DNA of 64,000 nucleotides from Rhodococcus oryzae (GTDB lineage: Bacteria; Actinomycetota; Actinomycetes; Mycobacteriales; Mycobacteriaceae): contig NZ_SUMD01000005.1 of assembly GCF_005049235.1 (NCBI RefSeq), positions 124,001-188,000 on the forward strand. Direction: 5' to 3'. The notes beneath the pieces were generated by a model that saw only the letters and a program-made list of their open reading frames with translations, did no database searches and was not told the origin of the DNA. Positions 27,585 to 36,482 of this stretch are shown piece after piece (position 1 is the first letter of the stretch; every line of letters begins with the position of its first letter). The translations under genes and the position numbers were made by a program.

Positions 27585-28618
27585 CACAGCACCTCTCTCA
27601 TCGCGTCGACCAACACCCTCGCCTGGGCGGCCTCCCGGACCGCGACCCGCAGGTGGTCGGGGCCGAGGCCGGGGAACGTGTCGCAGCGTCGGACCGCGAT
27701 CCCCTTGTCCCGCAGGCGCGTCCGCACCCTTTCGCCGTCCGGGACCCGCAGCAGCAGGAACGGCCCCCGCGCAGGCAACTGCACGGTGACACCCGCCTCG
27801 GTCAGCATCGCCACCATCTCCGCGCGCTCGGCCTCGATCACATCGGCCTCGCGGCACGCCCACGCGACGGCGGCCGGCTCGCTGCACGCCCGGATCGCCT
27901 CCACCTGCAGACTGCCCAGCGGCCAGTGCGCCCGCCCGACCTGCAGGCGTGCCAGCAGCTCCGGGTCGCCGAGCACGTACCCGCACCGCAGCCCCGCCAG
28001 CGCGAACGTCTTGGTCAGGCTGCGAAGGACCAGTACGTCGGGCAACGACAGGCCGGCCAGCGACTCCGGCTCACCGGGCACGGCGTCCGCGAACGCCTCG
28101 TCGACGACCACGATCCGGCCCGGCCTGCGCAGCGCCAGGATGTCTGCGGCGGGGTGCAGCACCGACGTCGGGTTGGTCGGGTTGCCGATCACCACCAGGT
28201 CCGCACCCTCGGGGACGGCGGCCGGGTCGAGCCGGTACGGCTCGTCCAGCATCACGGTCTCGACCGGGACGCCCGCCTCCCGCAGCGCCCACTCCGGCTC
28301 GGTGAACGAGGGGTGGATCAGCGCCGCCCGCGAGGGCGCGAGCCGCGGCAGCATCGCGAACCCCTCGGCGCCGCCCGAGAGCAGCAGTACCTCGTCGCGG
28401 CGGCGGCCGTGCCGCGACGCGACCTGGTCCCGCGCGGCCTCCTCCGCGGCGACCTCCGGGTACCGACCCAGCGTTCCCAGCGCGTCGACGAGTCGTTGCC
28501 GCAGCCAGTCGGGCGGCCCGTCGCCGCGCACGTTGACGGCGAAGTCGAGCAGTCCGGGTTCGGCGTCGATGTCGCCGTGATGCCGCAGGTCGGTCCACTG
28601 CGGGGAGCGGGTGTCCAC
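27584..28618 (-). CDS. cobC: CobC-like class I/II aminotransferase (threonine-phosphate decarboxylase type)
   Basis: The 344-aa PLP enzyme shows [34 protein letters not shown] and the Schiff-base Lys in [17 protein letters not shown]-terminal [12 protein letters not shown] follows. It is annotated as cobC in M. tuberculosis (Rv2231c) for the aminopropanol arm of cobalamin synthesis. The related histidinol-phosphate aminotransferase activity cannot be excluded. cobD lies about 2 kb away, which supports the B12 role. The start is GTG 28618. Confidence 0.85.
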   Translation of the reverse strand: MDTRSPQWTDLRHHGDIDAEPGLLDFAVNVRGDGPPDWLRQRLVDALGTLGRYPEVAAEEAARDQVASRHGRRRDEVLLLSGGAEGFAMLPRLAPSRAALIHPSFTEPEWALREAGVPVETVMLDEPYRLDPAAVPEGADLVVIGNPTNPTSVLHPAADILALRRPGRIVVVDEAFADAVPGEPESLAGLSLPDVLVLRSLTKTFALAGLRCGYVLGDPELLARLQVGRAHWPLGSLQVEAIRACSEPAAVAWACREADVIEAERAEMVAMLTEAGVTVQLPARGPFLLLRVPDGERVRTRLRDKGIAVRRCDTFPGLGPDHLRVAVREAAQARVLVDAMREVL

Positions 28619-28673
28619 GAAGGGAGTTTATGGCGGTCGCATCGCCGTGCCGGACAACGGGCAGGATGGAGGC

Positions 28674-29342
28674 GTGAGCCCCAGCGTGACACTCTTCGAC
28701 CTCGACGGCACCCTCACCGATTCGGCGCCCGGCATCGTGGCCGGCTTCCGGCACGCGCTGACCGCGGTCGGTGTTCCCGAACCCGACGGCGACCTACTGG
28801 ACCGGATCGTCGGGCCGCCGATGGTGGACACCCTGCGCTCGCTCGGGCTCGACGAGGAGACCACCCAGCGCGCCCTGGCCAGCTACCTCGACCGCTACGA
28901 CGAGATCGGCTGGGCGGAGAACGCGGTCTTCGACGGCATCGGCGACCTGCTCACCGCCGCCGCGAGCCGCGGATCCCGACTGGCGGTGGCGACGTCCAAG
29001 TCGGAACGGTTCGCGCGCCGGATCCTCGAGCACTTCGCGCTCGCCGGGCACTTCGAGGTGATCGCCGGGGCGTCCGACGACGGCACCGCGCGGCGCGCGA
29101 AGGTCGACGTGATCGAGCACGCGCTGCGCGGGCTCGGCATCGAACCGATCGACGCGGGGCGCGGCGGCACCCCCGACGTGGTGATGGTCGGCGACCGCGA
29201 ACACGACGTGCACGGCGCCGCGCACTGGGGCATCCCGACGGTGTTCGTCGGCTGGGGCTACGGCTCCGCCGAGGAGGCCGAGGGCGCCCGCTGGTCGGTG
29301 GAGACCGTCGACGAGCTCGGGCGGGTCCTCGATGCCGGCTGA
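28674..29342 (+). CDS. ptkA: HAD-superfamily hydrolase, PtkA-like
   Basis: The 222-aa protein from GTG 28674 has all four HAD motifs: FDLDGTLTDS, VATSKS, the Lys in RRAKVDVIEHAL, and MVGDREHDVHGA. The cap is of phosphoglycolate-phosphatase type. The M. tuberculosis orthologue Rv2232 (PtkA) is described as an atypical protein tyrosine kinase acting on PtpA. The same next-door position holds here, and the last 11 bp overlap the ptpA start. Simple phosphatase activity is an alternative. Confidence 0.88.
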   Translation: MSPSVTLFDLDGTLTDSAPGIVAGFRHALTAVGVPEPDGDLLDRIVGPPMVDTLRSLGLDEETTQRALASYLDRYDEIGWAENAVFDGIGDLLTAAASRGSRLAVATSKSERFARRILEHFALAGHFEVIAGASDDGTARRAKVDVIEHALRGLGIEPIDAGRGGTPDVVMVGDREHDVHGAAHWGIPTVFVGWGYGSAEEAEGARWSVETVDELGRVLDAG

Positions 29343-29805
29343 CCTTCCGCTGCACATCACCTTCGTCTGCACCGGCAACATCTGCCGGTCCCCGATGGCC
29401 GAGAAGATCCTGCTCGGGCACCTGCGCGAGGCGGGCCTCGACCCGCGGGTCCGGGTGTCGAGCGCGGGCACCGGCGACTGGCACGTCGGACACGAGGCCG
29501 ACCACCGCACCAACGCGGTGCTGCGCGGGCACGGCTACCCCACCGGGCACCGGGCGGCGCAGGTCGACCGCGACCACCTCGACGCCGACCTGGTCGTCGC
29601 GCTCGACACCGGGCACGACCGCGCGCTGGCGCATCTCGGGGTGCCGGCGGAGCGGCGACGGTTGCTGCGCAGCTTCGACCCGGACGCGGACGGTGACTCG
29701 GTGCCGGACCCGTACTACGGCGACCGCGCCGACTTCGAGCTCGTGCGCGAGCAGATCGAGGCCGCCGTGCCCGGACTCCTCCAGTGGGTGCGCGAGCAGC
29801 ACTGA
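29332..29805 (+). CDS. ptpA: Low-molecular-weight protein tyrosine phosphatase
   Basis: The 157-aa protein carries the P-loop FVCTGNICRSPMAE (Cys13, Arg19) and the general acid loop VPDPYYG. The loop holds the tandem Tyr that PtkA phosphorylates in M. tuberculosis PtpA. It is cytoplasmic, and secreted in pathogenic mycobacteria. It overlaps ptkA by 11 bp, so the pair should be made together. Confidence 0.95.
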   Translation: MPADLPLHITFVCTGNICRSPMAEKILLGHLREAGLDPRVRVSSAGTGDWHVGHEADHRTNAVLRGHGYPTGHRAAQVDRDHLDADLVVALDTGHDRALAHLGVPAERRRLLRSFDPDADGDSVPDPYYGDRADFELVREQIEAAVPGLLQWVREQH

Positions 29806-29855
29806 ATCGGACACCGGTCGACCGTGCCGGTCGGCGCGGCAAGTACCGTGGAACC

Positions 29856-30767
29856 GTGCGAAGGCTGAAGTTTCTGCTGCGTCCGGGCTGGTTGGCGCTG
29901 GCCGCCGTCGTCGCCGGGTTCGCCTTCATGTGCTTCACCGTGCTCGCGCCGTGGCAGCTCGGCAAGAACACCGACACCGAGCACCGCAACAAGCTCATCG
30001 AGGAGTCGAGCAACGCCGAGCCGGTGGCCGTCGAGTCGATCCTGCCCGAATCCGGACCACTGGCCCGGGACGACGAGTGGCGCCAGGTGACCGTGACGGG
30101 CAGCTATCTGCCCGGCAGTGACGTCCTGATCCGGCTGCGCTCGATCGAGGATTCGCCCGCCTACGAGGTGATCACCCCGATGCGGCTGACCGACGGCCGG
30201 ATCGTCCTGGTCAACCGCGGGTACGCCCGCCCGGAGCAGGGCGCCGTGCCGCCGTCGTTCGCGCCCGCCCCCACCGACCAGGTGACGGTCACCGCGCGGG
30301 CCCGCGCCTCCGAGGGCACCGTGCCGGGCAAGGACCCGATCCGGGAGAACGGCTACGAGCAGGTCTACTTCATCGACGCGGGCCAGATCGGTTCGGTGCT
30401 CGGCCTCGAGCCCGTCGACGCCTACTTCCAGCTCGTCCCCGACCAGCCGGGCGGGCTGAACCCCATCCCGCTGCCGCAGCTCGATGCGGGCCCGTACCTG
30501 TCGTACGGGCTGCAGTGGCTGGCGTTCGGGATCATGGCCCCGCTCGGGCTGATCTACTTCGCGCGCGCCGAGATCCGCGAACGCCGCCGCTCCCGCGCGC
30601 CGGAGCCCGCGGCGACCCCAGCCGCCACGGCGCCTGCCGCCGAACCCGCGGCCACCGAGGACATCACGCTGCCGCGGCGCCGATTCAGCCGTTCACCGCA
30701 GCCGGAGCCCGCGGCGATGACCGCGACGGAGGCGAAGCTCGCCGATCGCTACGGCAAGCGCCGCTGA
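29856..30767 (+). CDS. SURF1-family cytochrome oxidase biogenesis protein
   Basis: The 303-aa protein from GTG 29856 has a first membrane segment (residues 8-30, LAPWQLGK just after) and an extracytoplasmic SURF1 core (RIVLVNRGYARPEQG). A second membrane segment follows (SYGLQWLAFGIMAPLGLIYF). A charged, Ala/Pro-rich cytoplasmic tail of about 70 residues ends the protein. SURF1 helps haem a insertion into aa3 oxidase. It corresponds to Rv2235. The tail region overlaps the convergent cobD gene by 75 bp. Confidence 0.93.
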   Translation: MRRLKFLLRPGWLALAAVVAGFAFMCFTVLAPWQLGKNTDTEHRNKLIEESSNAEPVAVESILPESGPLARDDEWRQVTVTGSYLPGSDVLIRLRSIEDSPAYEVITPMRLTDGRIVLVNRGYARPEQGAVPPSFAPAPTDQVTVTARARASEGTVPGKDPIRENGYEQVYFIDAGQIGSVLGLEPVDAYFQLVPDQPGGLNPIPLPQLDAGPYLSYGLQWLAFGIMAPLGLIYFARAEIRERRRSRAPEPAATPAATAPAAEPAATEDITLPRRRFSRSPQPEPAAMTATEAKLADRYGKRR

Positions 30768-31688
30768 CCCGAGCGCGGCGCCGATCTGCACCGCGGACGA
30801 GAGCCGCACCACCCTCCGCAGGTCCGCGGTCGCGGGCGGCGGACCGTCGCCGAGCGTTGGCCGCTCCTCGATGCCGTGCGGATACTCGGTGCGGCCGCCC
30901 AGCCGGACCCCGAGCGCGCCCGCCATCGACGCCTCGGCGACGCCGGCGTTCGGGCTGGGGTGCGCCGCCGCGTCCCGACACCACGCCGCCGCCGCGGCGG
31001 CAGGCGAACCGCCGACGACCGGCGCGGTGAGCACGGCCAGCAGGCCGGTCACGCGGGCGGGCGCGAGATTCACCAGGTCGTCGAGCCGGGCCGCCGCCCA
31101 GCCGAAGCTCAGGTACCGCTCCGAGCGATAGCCGATCATCGCGTCGAGGGTGTTGATCGCCCGGTAGCCGAGCGCGCCGGGGGCGCCCGCCACGGCCGCC
31201 CAGAACAGTGGCCCGACGGTGGCGTCGGAGGTGTTCTCGGCGACCGATTCGACGGTGGCCCTGGTCAGGCCCTCGGCGTCGAGGGAATCCGGATCGCGCC
31301 CGCACAGCGACGGGATGAGCGCGCGGGCCCCGGCGAGGTCGCCGCCCTCGACCCGCGCGGCCATGTCGGAGCCGACGCGGACCAGGGAGGTGCCGCCGAG
31401 CGCGGTCCAGGTCGCGGCAGCGGTGATCGCGGTCTCCCCCGCCCAGCCCAGCCCGCGCCCGAAACGCACGGCGACCAGGGTCACGCCCATGACCGCGCCG
31501 ACCAGGACGGCGGTGTGCACGGCGCCTGCCGCGCGCCGATCGGAGTACGTGCGCTGTTCGAGGAGCGCCGCGGCCTGACCGAACCCGGCCACCGGGTGCC
31601 ACCGCACCGGGTCGGCCAGGGCCCGATCCGCCGCGTACCCGAGCAGGATCCCGGCCGCCCTCGCCGTCGCGCGGCCGTTGAAGTTCAC
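30693..31688 (-). CDS. cobD: Adenosylcobinamide-phosphate synthase CobD/CbiB
   Basis: The 331-aa membrane protein shows AADRALADPVRWHPVAGFG, SVAENTSDATVGPLFW with the family E-N motif, and AINTLDAMIGYRSERYLSFG. Near the C-terminus it has HPSPNAGVAEASMAGALGVR. It joins cobyrate to aminopropanol (phosphate) at the inner membrane. It corresponds to Rv2236c. The C-terminal 25 codons overlap the SURF1 tail on the opposite strand, which is a long overlap for two conserved genes. Confidence 0.95.
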   Translation of the reverse strand: MNFNGRATARAAGILLGYAADRALADPVRWHPVAGFGQAAALLEQRTYSDRRAAGAVHTAVLVGAVMGVTLVAVRFGRGLGWAGETAITAAATWTALGGTSLVRVGSDMAARVEGGDLAGARALIPSLCGRDPDSLDAEGLTRATVESVAENTSDATVGPLFWAAVAGAPGALGYRAINTLDAMIGYRSERYLSFGWAAARLDDLVNLAPARVTGLLAVLTAPVVGGSPAAAAAAWCRDAAAHPSPNAGVAEASMAGALGVRLGGRTEYPHGIEERPTLGDGPPPATADLRRVVRLSSAVQIGAALGSAALAVAIGELRLRRGHRRGLRLR

Positions 31689-31734
31689 GCCGGTATTTCT
31701 ATCAACCGCACCGACCGCCGATTACCGTCGACCC

Positions 31735-32091
31735 ATGACCGGTGACGTCGACGAGTACGCCGCGGGCCTCGACGATGCCGCGGTGGAGTTGCTGTACCTG
31801 TTCCGGGACCGGGTGCTCGCGCTCGGTGACGTCGACGAGCGAGTGCACCCGAGCGAAGTCGCTTGGGCACGTGCCCGGGTGTTCGCCACGGCATTCATCG
31901 TCTCGTCGAGGCTGGAGGTGGCGATCGACCTGCTGCGACGCGTCGAGCATCCGCGGCTTCGCGAGTCGTTCGCGACGACCAGGAAGGTCTGGACCCATCG
32001 CATGTTCTTCACCGCCGCCGACCAGATCGACGACGTGATCGCCGAGTTGCTCGCGGAGGCCTTCGACACCGTGGGTCCCGGCACCCGCTGA
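31735..32091 (+). CDS. DUF5655-like protein
   Basis: The 118-aa soluble protein from ATG 31735 starts MTGDVDEYAAGLDDAAVELL. It contains FRDRVLALGDVDERVHPSEVAWARARVFATAFIV and a C-terminal DQIDDVIAELLAEAFD helix. The layout fits the DUF5655 domain, often found alone or fused to DUF4287 in actinomycetes. The activity is unknown. It lies 46 bp from the start of the divergent cobD gene. Confidence 0.65.
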   Translation: MTGDVDEYAAGLDDAAVELLYLFRDRVLALGDVDERVHPSEVAWARARVFATAFIVSSRLEVAIDLLRRVEHPRLRESFATTRKVWTHRMFFTAADQIDDVIAELLAEAFDTVGPGTR

Positions 32092-32207
32092 CCTTGCCTC
32101 GTCGGGGTGATCTCCGGGTCGGGTCATACCTGGGCATGACCCGACGGCAGCGAGAATCGGGCCGCGGTCCGATGACGCGGGCACCCCGCGTCCGCGACGG
32201 TGGAACC

Positions 32208-32900
32208 ATGACCATCCCGACCCCGCCATCCGTCCTGTCCGTGCACGCACTCGGCAAGTCCTTCGGGCCGACCCCAGTGCTCCGCGACGTCAGCCTGGAG
32301 ATCCAGGCAGGCACCGCGACCGCGATCATGGGCCCGTCGGGTTCCGGCAAGTCGACGCTGCTGCACTGCATGTCGGGGATCGTCAAGCCGGACTCAGGCG
32401 CGGTGTTGCTCGCCGGGCAGCACATCCAGAACCTCGGCGAGAACGACCGCAGCCGGCTCCGGCGCGAGGCCTTCGGCTTCGTCTTCCAGTCCGGGCAGCT
32501 GCTCCCGGAACTGCCCGCGATCGAGAACGTCGCGCTGCCGCTGATCCTCAACGGCGCCTCCATTCGTGACGCCAAGGCCACCGCGAACACCTTCTTCGCG
32601 CCGCTCGGGCTGGACGGACTGCAGGACCGTCGGCCGGGGCAGATGTCCGGCGGGCAGTCGCAGCGGGTGGCGATCGCCAGGGCCCTGGCGACCAAACCCT
32701 CGGTGCTGTTCGCGGACGAGCCGACCGGCGCGCTGGACGCGCAGACCAGCTGGGAGGTGATGCGCCTGCTGCGGGAATCGGCACAGCAGATCGGATCCGC
32801 CCTGGTGGTGGTCACCCACGACCTCGAGGTGGCCCGCTGGTGCGACCGCACGCTGGTGATGCAGGCCGGTTCCCTCGTCGCGCAGCAGGTGGCGGCGTGA
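32208..32900 (+). CDS. ABC transporter ATP-binding protein (LolD/MacB type)
   Basis: The 230-aa ATPase has Walker A MGPSGSGKST, Q-loop FVFQSGQLLPEL, signature MSGGQSQRVAIARAL, Walker B VLFADEPTGALD and H-loop VVTHD. ATG 32208 is preceded by GGTGGA. The stop overlaps the permease start as GTGA, so the two subunits are translationally coupled. The MacB/FtsX-type partner suggests mechanotransmission or export rather than uptake. Confidence 0.95.
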   Translation: MTIPTPPSVLSVHALGKSFGPTPVLRDVSLEIQAGTATAIMGPSGSGKSTLLHCMSGIVKPDSGAVLLAGQHIQNLGENDRSRLRREAFGFVFQSGQLLPELPAIENVALPLILNGASIRDAKATANTFFAPLGLDGLQDRRPGQMSGGQSQRVAIARALATKPSVLFADEPTGALDAQTSWEVMRLLRESAQQIGSALVVVTHDLEVARWCDRTLVMQAGSLVAQQVAA

Positions 32901-34204
32901 GCGCCACCGCCCGCGTCGCCCTGCTGACGGTGCGGGGCGAGGGCCGAAAGGCGATCAGCACCTATACCCTTCCGGTCACCGCCTTCGCCGCCTCCACCGC
33001 GCTGCTGCTCACGGTCCTCGGCGGGTACGGCGCCTTCGACGGCCGCGCAGACGAGCCGGAGGCGCAGATGTACCTCGCCCTCGCGGGCGTGGCCTCGGTC
33101 CTCATGGTGGTGCCCGCCGTGACCCTCGGCCTCGCCGCGGCACGACTCGGCGCGCGCCGCCGGGACGAGCGGCTCGCCGCGCTGCGGCTGATCGGTGCCA
33201 CCCCGCGCCAGATCGTGGCCCTGTGCTCGGCCGAATCCGGTGCGCAGGGCCTGGTCGGCGCGCTGATCGGCGTGGTCGGCTACCTAGCCGCGATGCCGCT
33301 GGTCGCGCAGCTGCGGTTCCAGGGCCGCACCTTCGACCTCGCCGAGCTCTGGGTCGGCACCCTGCCGTTGCTCGGGGTCGTGCTCGGGATGACGGCGCTG
33401 GCCGCGCTCACCTCGATGCTCGGCATGCGGCAGGTGTTCGTCAGCCCGCTCGGTGTCGCACAGGGCAATCCCCGGCCCGCTCCCAAGGCACTCATCGCGG
33501 CGCTCGCCGCCGCGGTGTTGTTCGGCTGGACCGCCGTCGGCGGCGGCGCGCCCGGCGTCGCAGCCATCCTGATCGGGCTCGCGGTCTGCTTCGGCGTCGT
33601 GGCCCTGATCGGCCCGTTCGTGATCTCCCTGCTGGGCCGCATCATGCTCGCCCGCTCGAGGGACGCCGCCTCGCTGATCGCCGCGCGCCGGGTGCTCGAC
33701 AACCCGAAATCCGTGTGGCGCACCGTCAGCGGCGTCACGATGGCCAGCTTCGTGGCGGCAGGCACCTCGCTGCTCGCCGCGATCGGCAACGGCGAGGGCC
33801 AGGAGCTCCAGCCGGGTCAGGAGTTCATCTTCGCGGACCTGCGGACCGGTGTGCTGTTCACCCTCGGCGCGACCTTCGCGCTCGCCGCGATCTCCTCGGC
33901 GCTCACCCAGGTATCCACGATCCTGGACAACCGGCAGCTCTACCGCAGCCTCGCGCTGGCGGGCACGCCGCCCGAGGTGATGGACCGGGCCCGCATGCGG
34001 CAGGTCCGCACCCCGGTGGTGGTGATGGCGCTGGCGGGCGCGGGCGGCGCCCTGCTGTTCCTGTTCCCGCTCACCGGCGCCGCCATCGTGACCAGCCCGA
34101 TGGCGCTGCTGCAGCTCGGCGTCACGCTGGCCGCCGGAATCGCCCTGGTGCTGGCCAGCGCGCTCCTGGCTCGACCGGTGATGCGCCGGGTGCTCGCCGA
34201 TTAG
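32897..34204 (+). CDS. FtsX-like ABC transporter permease
   Basis: The 435-aa protein from GTG 32897 has two FtsX-type halves: membrane segments near residues 20-45, 60-85, 105-130 and 160-180 and again in 195-435. Coupling-helix stretches RRDERLAALRLIGATPRQI and RQLYRSLALAGTPPEVMDR face the ATPase. Gene neighbours give no substrate. Antimicrobial peptide resistance or envelope signalling are the usual roles of such pairs. Confidence 0.92.
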   Translation: MSATARVALLTVRGEGRKAISTYTLPVTAFAASTALLLTVLGGYGAFDGRADEPEAQMYLALAGVASVLMVVPAVTLGLAAARLGARRRDERLAALRLIGATPRQIVALCSAESGAQGLVGALIGVVGYLAAMPLVAQLRFQGRTFDLAELWVGTLPLLGVVLGMTALAALTSMLGMRQVFVSPLGVAQGNPRPAPKALIAALAAAVLFGWTAVGGGAPGVAAILIGLAVCFGVVALIGPFVISLLGRIMLARSRDAASLIAARRVLDNPKSVWRTVSGVTMASFVAAGTSLLAAIGNGEGQELQPGQEFIFADLRTGVLFTLGATFALAAISSALTQVSTILDNRQLYRSLALAGTPPEVMDRARMRQVRTPVVVMALAGAGGALLFLFPLTGAAIVTSPMALLQLGVTLAAGIALVLASALLARPVMRRVLAD

Positions 34205-34214
34205 GCTCGGACCG

Positions 34215-34790
34215 ATGAACGCCCCTGCGCCCCGGCGGAAGTGGATTCTCGCCCTGTGCGCGGGGGCCGTCCTCGCGGTGGGGGTGGCGCTGGCGGCGTC
34301 GAACCGGTGGACGGTGACCGAGCCCGCCGGGCCCGTCGATCCGCGCACGATGACGGTCGAGTACGTGTACGACGGCGACACCGTGCGCGTGCGTGACGGC
34401 GACGGGGAGTTGACGGTCCGGGTGCTGGGCATCGACACCCCCGAGACGGTGAAGTCGGGATACACCGTCGGATGCTGGGGACCCGAGTCCACCTCCTACG
34501 CCCGCGCCACGCTCGACGGCGCCGCGGTGCAGGTCACGATCGATCCCCGTGCGGACGCCGTCGACGACTACGGCCGCACCCTCGCCCACCTGACACTGCC
34601 CGACGGCTCCGACTACGGGACAGCCGCCGTCCGAGCCGGGATGGCCAAGGCGTATGCCTACGGCCGCAGCACCGGTCGGCTGACCGAGGAGATCGCGCGG
34701 GCCGAGAGCGAGGCACGTGCCTCGGGCGCGGGATTGTGGGGGCCGCCCTGCGACGGGCGCACGGATTCGGTCCAGCTGGAAGGTAATTGA
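34215..34790 (+). CDS. Exported thermonuclease (SNase) family nuclease
   Basis: The 191-aa protein has an N-terminal signal or anchor (residues 10-28) and one SNase OB-fold domain. The catalytic set is visible: the Asp in VYDGDTVRV, Arg and Glu in RVLGIDTPET, and Arg in DDYGRTLAHL, followed by AYAYGRSTGR. It is likely an extracellular Ca2+-dependent nuclease that degrades DNA and RNA. It starts 10 bp after the permease stop. Confidence 0.92.
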   Translation: MNAPAPRRKWILALCAGAVLAVGVALAASNRWTVTEPAGPVDPRTMTVEYVYDGDTVRVRDGDGELTVRVLGIDTPETVKSGYTVGCWGPESTSYARATLDGAAVQVTIDPRADAVDDYGRTLAHLTLPDGSDYGTAAVRAGMAKAYAYGRSTGRLTEEIARAESEARASGAGLWGPPCDGRTDSVQLEGN

Positions 34791-34794
34791 CCGG

Positions 34795-34959
34795 TCAGCC
34801 GCTGCGGCGGATCCGGGCGAGGGCGCCCGCGGCGATGACGAGCCACAGCAGTCCGAGCGCGATGGTCCAGCCCACGCTCTCCAGCCGGGCCGCCGCCAGC
34901 CCGAGGCCGAAGGCCAGCACCGCGAGCCCGACCAGCGTCAGCACCTGCCCCATCTTCAT
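34795..34959 (-). CDS. Small two-helix membrane protein (54 aa)
   Basis: ATG 34959 encodes 54 residues with two hydrophobic helices: VLTLVGLAVLAFGLGLAAA (residues 6-24) and WTIALGLLWLVIAAGALA (31-48). They are separated by RLESVG, and the protein ends RIRRSG. The codon pattern is GC3-rich, as expected for a real gene. It converges on the nuclease gene with 4 bp between stops. The function is unknown. Confidence 0.7.
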   Translation of the reverse strand: MKMGQVLTLVGLAVLAFGLGLAAARLESVGWTIALGLLWLVIAAGALARIRRSG

Positions 34960-35067
34960 CGGTCAAGCGTACGTCGGCGAACAGTCACGGGCCGGGGGAA
35001 TGTCGATGCCGCCCACCCCGTCTGATACTCATTGCGGGCACACATCCCAAAAGGAGTATCACCACCC

Positions 35068-35772
35068 ATGACGAACCCCGGCGGACCCCCTCCCGGCTGG
35101 TACCCCGATCCCGACCCGAGCGGGGCCACCGAGTTCCAGCGGTACTGGAACGGCGACGAATGGACGTTGACAACGCGTCCCGTGCCGCCGGATTCGACCG
35201 CCACCACCCTCATCCCGGTCATCCCCGCCGAGCCGGAACCCGAACCGGAGCCGGAGCCCGCGGCGAAAAAGAAGTCGAAGACCGTCCCGCTCCTTGCGGC
35301 AGGCGCCGTCGCGGTGGCGGTGCTCGCCGTCACCGCCGGCGTCATGGGCTCGGCGACGAGCGAACCCGCCTCCTCCCCCACCATCTCGAGGACCGTGCCC
35401 ACGACGACGGCACGCCCGTCCACGCCCGCGACCTCGCCCGCCCGCTCTTCGTCGGTGCCCGCGCCCGTGAAGCCGGCGCCGCTGGTCGAGGTACCGAAGC
35501 CGACGACCTACAACGCGCCAGCCCCCGTCACCACCCGTCCGCCCGGCGCCGCACCCGCGCCCGCCTACGTTCCGGATACCTCGGAACGGAGGCCCGCTCC
35601 GACGCCGGTGATCACGAAGCCACAGCCGCTCGTCGAGGCACCTTCTCCGTCGGGCAAGTTCTCATCGTGCGAGGACGCGATCGCGGCCGGAGCGGCCCCG
35701 ATGTACAAGGGCGACCCCGGCTACAGCCCCAAACTGGATCGGGACAAGGACGGCATCGCCTGCGACAAGTAG
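35068..35772 (+). CDS. DUF2510 and excalibur domain membrane protein
   Basis: The 234-aa protein from ATG 35068 (AAGGAG upstream) has an N-terminal DUF2510 motif (PPGWYPDPDPSG...RYWNGDEWT) and a Glu/Pro repeat. One membrane segment follows (about residues 75-97), then a long Thr/Pro/Ala extracellular stalk. A C-terminal excalibur calcium-binding domain ends in DRDKDGIACDK. The layout places the calcium domain outside the cell on a wall-spanning stalk. The role is unknown. Confidence 0.9.
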   Translation: MTNPGGPPPGWYPDPDPSGATEFQRYWNGDEWTLTTRPVPPDSTATTLIPVIPAEPEPEPEPEPAAKKKSKTVPLLAAGAVAVAVLAVTAGVMGSATSEPASSPTISRTVPTTTARPSTPATSPARSSSVPAPVKPAPLVEVPKPTTYNAPAPVTTRPPGAAPAPAYVPDTSERRPAPTPVITKPQPLVEAPSPSGKFSSCEDAIAAGAAPMYKGDPGYSPKLDRDKDGIACDK

Positions 35773-35781
35773 TGCCCGAGA

Positions 35782-35813
35782 CGTGGGGCGGCGTGAGTGC
35801 GCGCCGCCCCACG
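35782..35813 (+). terminator. Terminator after the excalibur gene
   Basis: A 12-bp perfect stem (CGTGGGGCGGCG and its complement) with an 8-nt loop begins 9 bp after the stop. Confidence 0.75.
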
Positions 35814-35867
35814 CTTCGCGCGCCGCGGGGCGCACGAAACGCGAAGCCCGCGTGCGGGTATCCGCGA

Positions 35868-36338
35868 TCAGGCGGGCAGGTCCCGTACCCGCCGCGCCGG
35901 ATTCCCGGCGTAGAGGCCGTTCGGCTCGCAGTCCTTGGTCACCACCGCGCCCGCGCCGATCATGCAGCCGGGCCCGATGGTGACGCCGGGCAAGATGGTC
36001 GCCCGCGCACCGATCCAGCAGCCGTCCCCGACGACGATCGGTAGGTCGTAGACGCGCCCCCCGCGCCCGTCGGCGGGGCCCATCTCGTGGGTGCTGGTGA
36101 TGAACGCGACCTGGTGCCCCACCGCGACCTGCCTGCCGAGCGTGATCGGCGCGGTCCCGTCGAAGAACACGCCCCGGTTCACGAAGGTGCCCACGCCCAT
36201 CCGGATGTCCTTACCGCCGAAGTGGCATCCCGCGTAGATCCCGGCTCCCCACACCTTGGCGCCGCCGGCGAGTAGCAGCAGGATGCGCAGCCACACGGGA
36301 ACGAGCCGCCAGGACTGGATGATGTTGATCAGACGCAC
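35868..36338 (-). CDS. Left-handed beta-helix acyltransferase
   Basis: The 156-aa protein from GTG 36338 has a short hydrophobic N-terminus (VWLRILLLLAGG) and hexapeptide repeats (GKDIRMGVGTFVNRG, VVGDGCWIGARATILPGVTI, GCMIGAGAVVT). The family ending YAGNPARRVRDL follows. It resembles maltose/galactoside O-acetyltransferases that acetylate sugars with acetyl-CoA. The acceptor may be a cell-surface glycan, but no glycan operon is adjacent. Confidence 0.9.
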   Translation of the reverse strand: MRLINIIQSWRLVPVWLRILLLLAGGAKVWGAGIYAGCHFGGKDIRMGVGTFVNRGVFFDGTAPITLGRQVAVGHQVAFITSTHEMGPADGRGGRVYDLPIVVGDGCWIGARATILPGVTIGPGCMIGAGAVVTKDCEPNGLYAGNPARRVRDLPA

Positions 36339-36427
36339 ACCGTGACCCTAGTCCGCGCGAAAGACGAGGCATTTCGAACGGCGGAACAGAATTTGGGAGT
36401 GTCCGGGGCATAGAAATGCGTTCAACC

Positions 36428-36441
36428 CCACCACGTGGTGG
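36428..36441. promoter_or_regulatory. 14-bp palindrome upstream of the antitoxin-like gene
   Basis: CCACCACGTGGTGG is a perfect palindrome 41 bp before the antitoxin-like start. It is a candidate autoregulatory operator, as is usual for Phd/YefM proteins. Confidence 0.5.
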
Positions 36442-36482
36442 CAGGATTCACGAGTCAGATCCGTCGGGAATGGAGATGCGCT

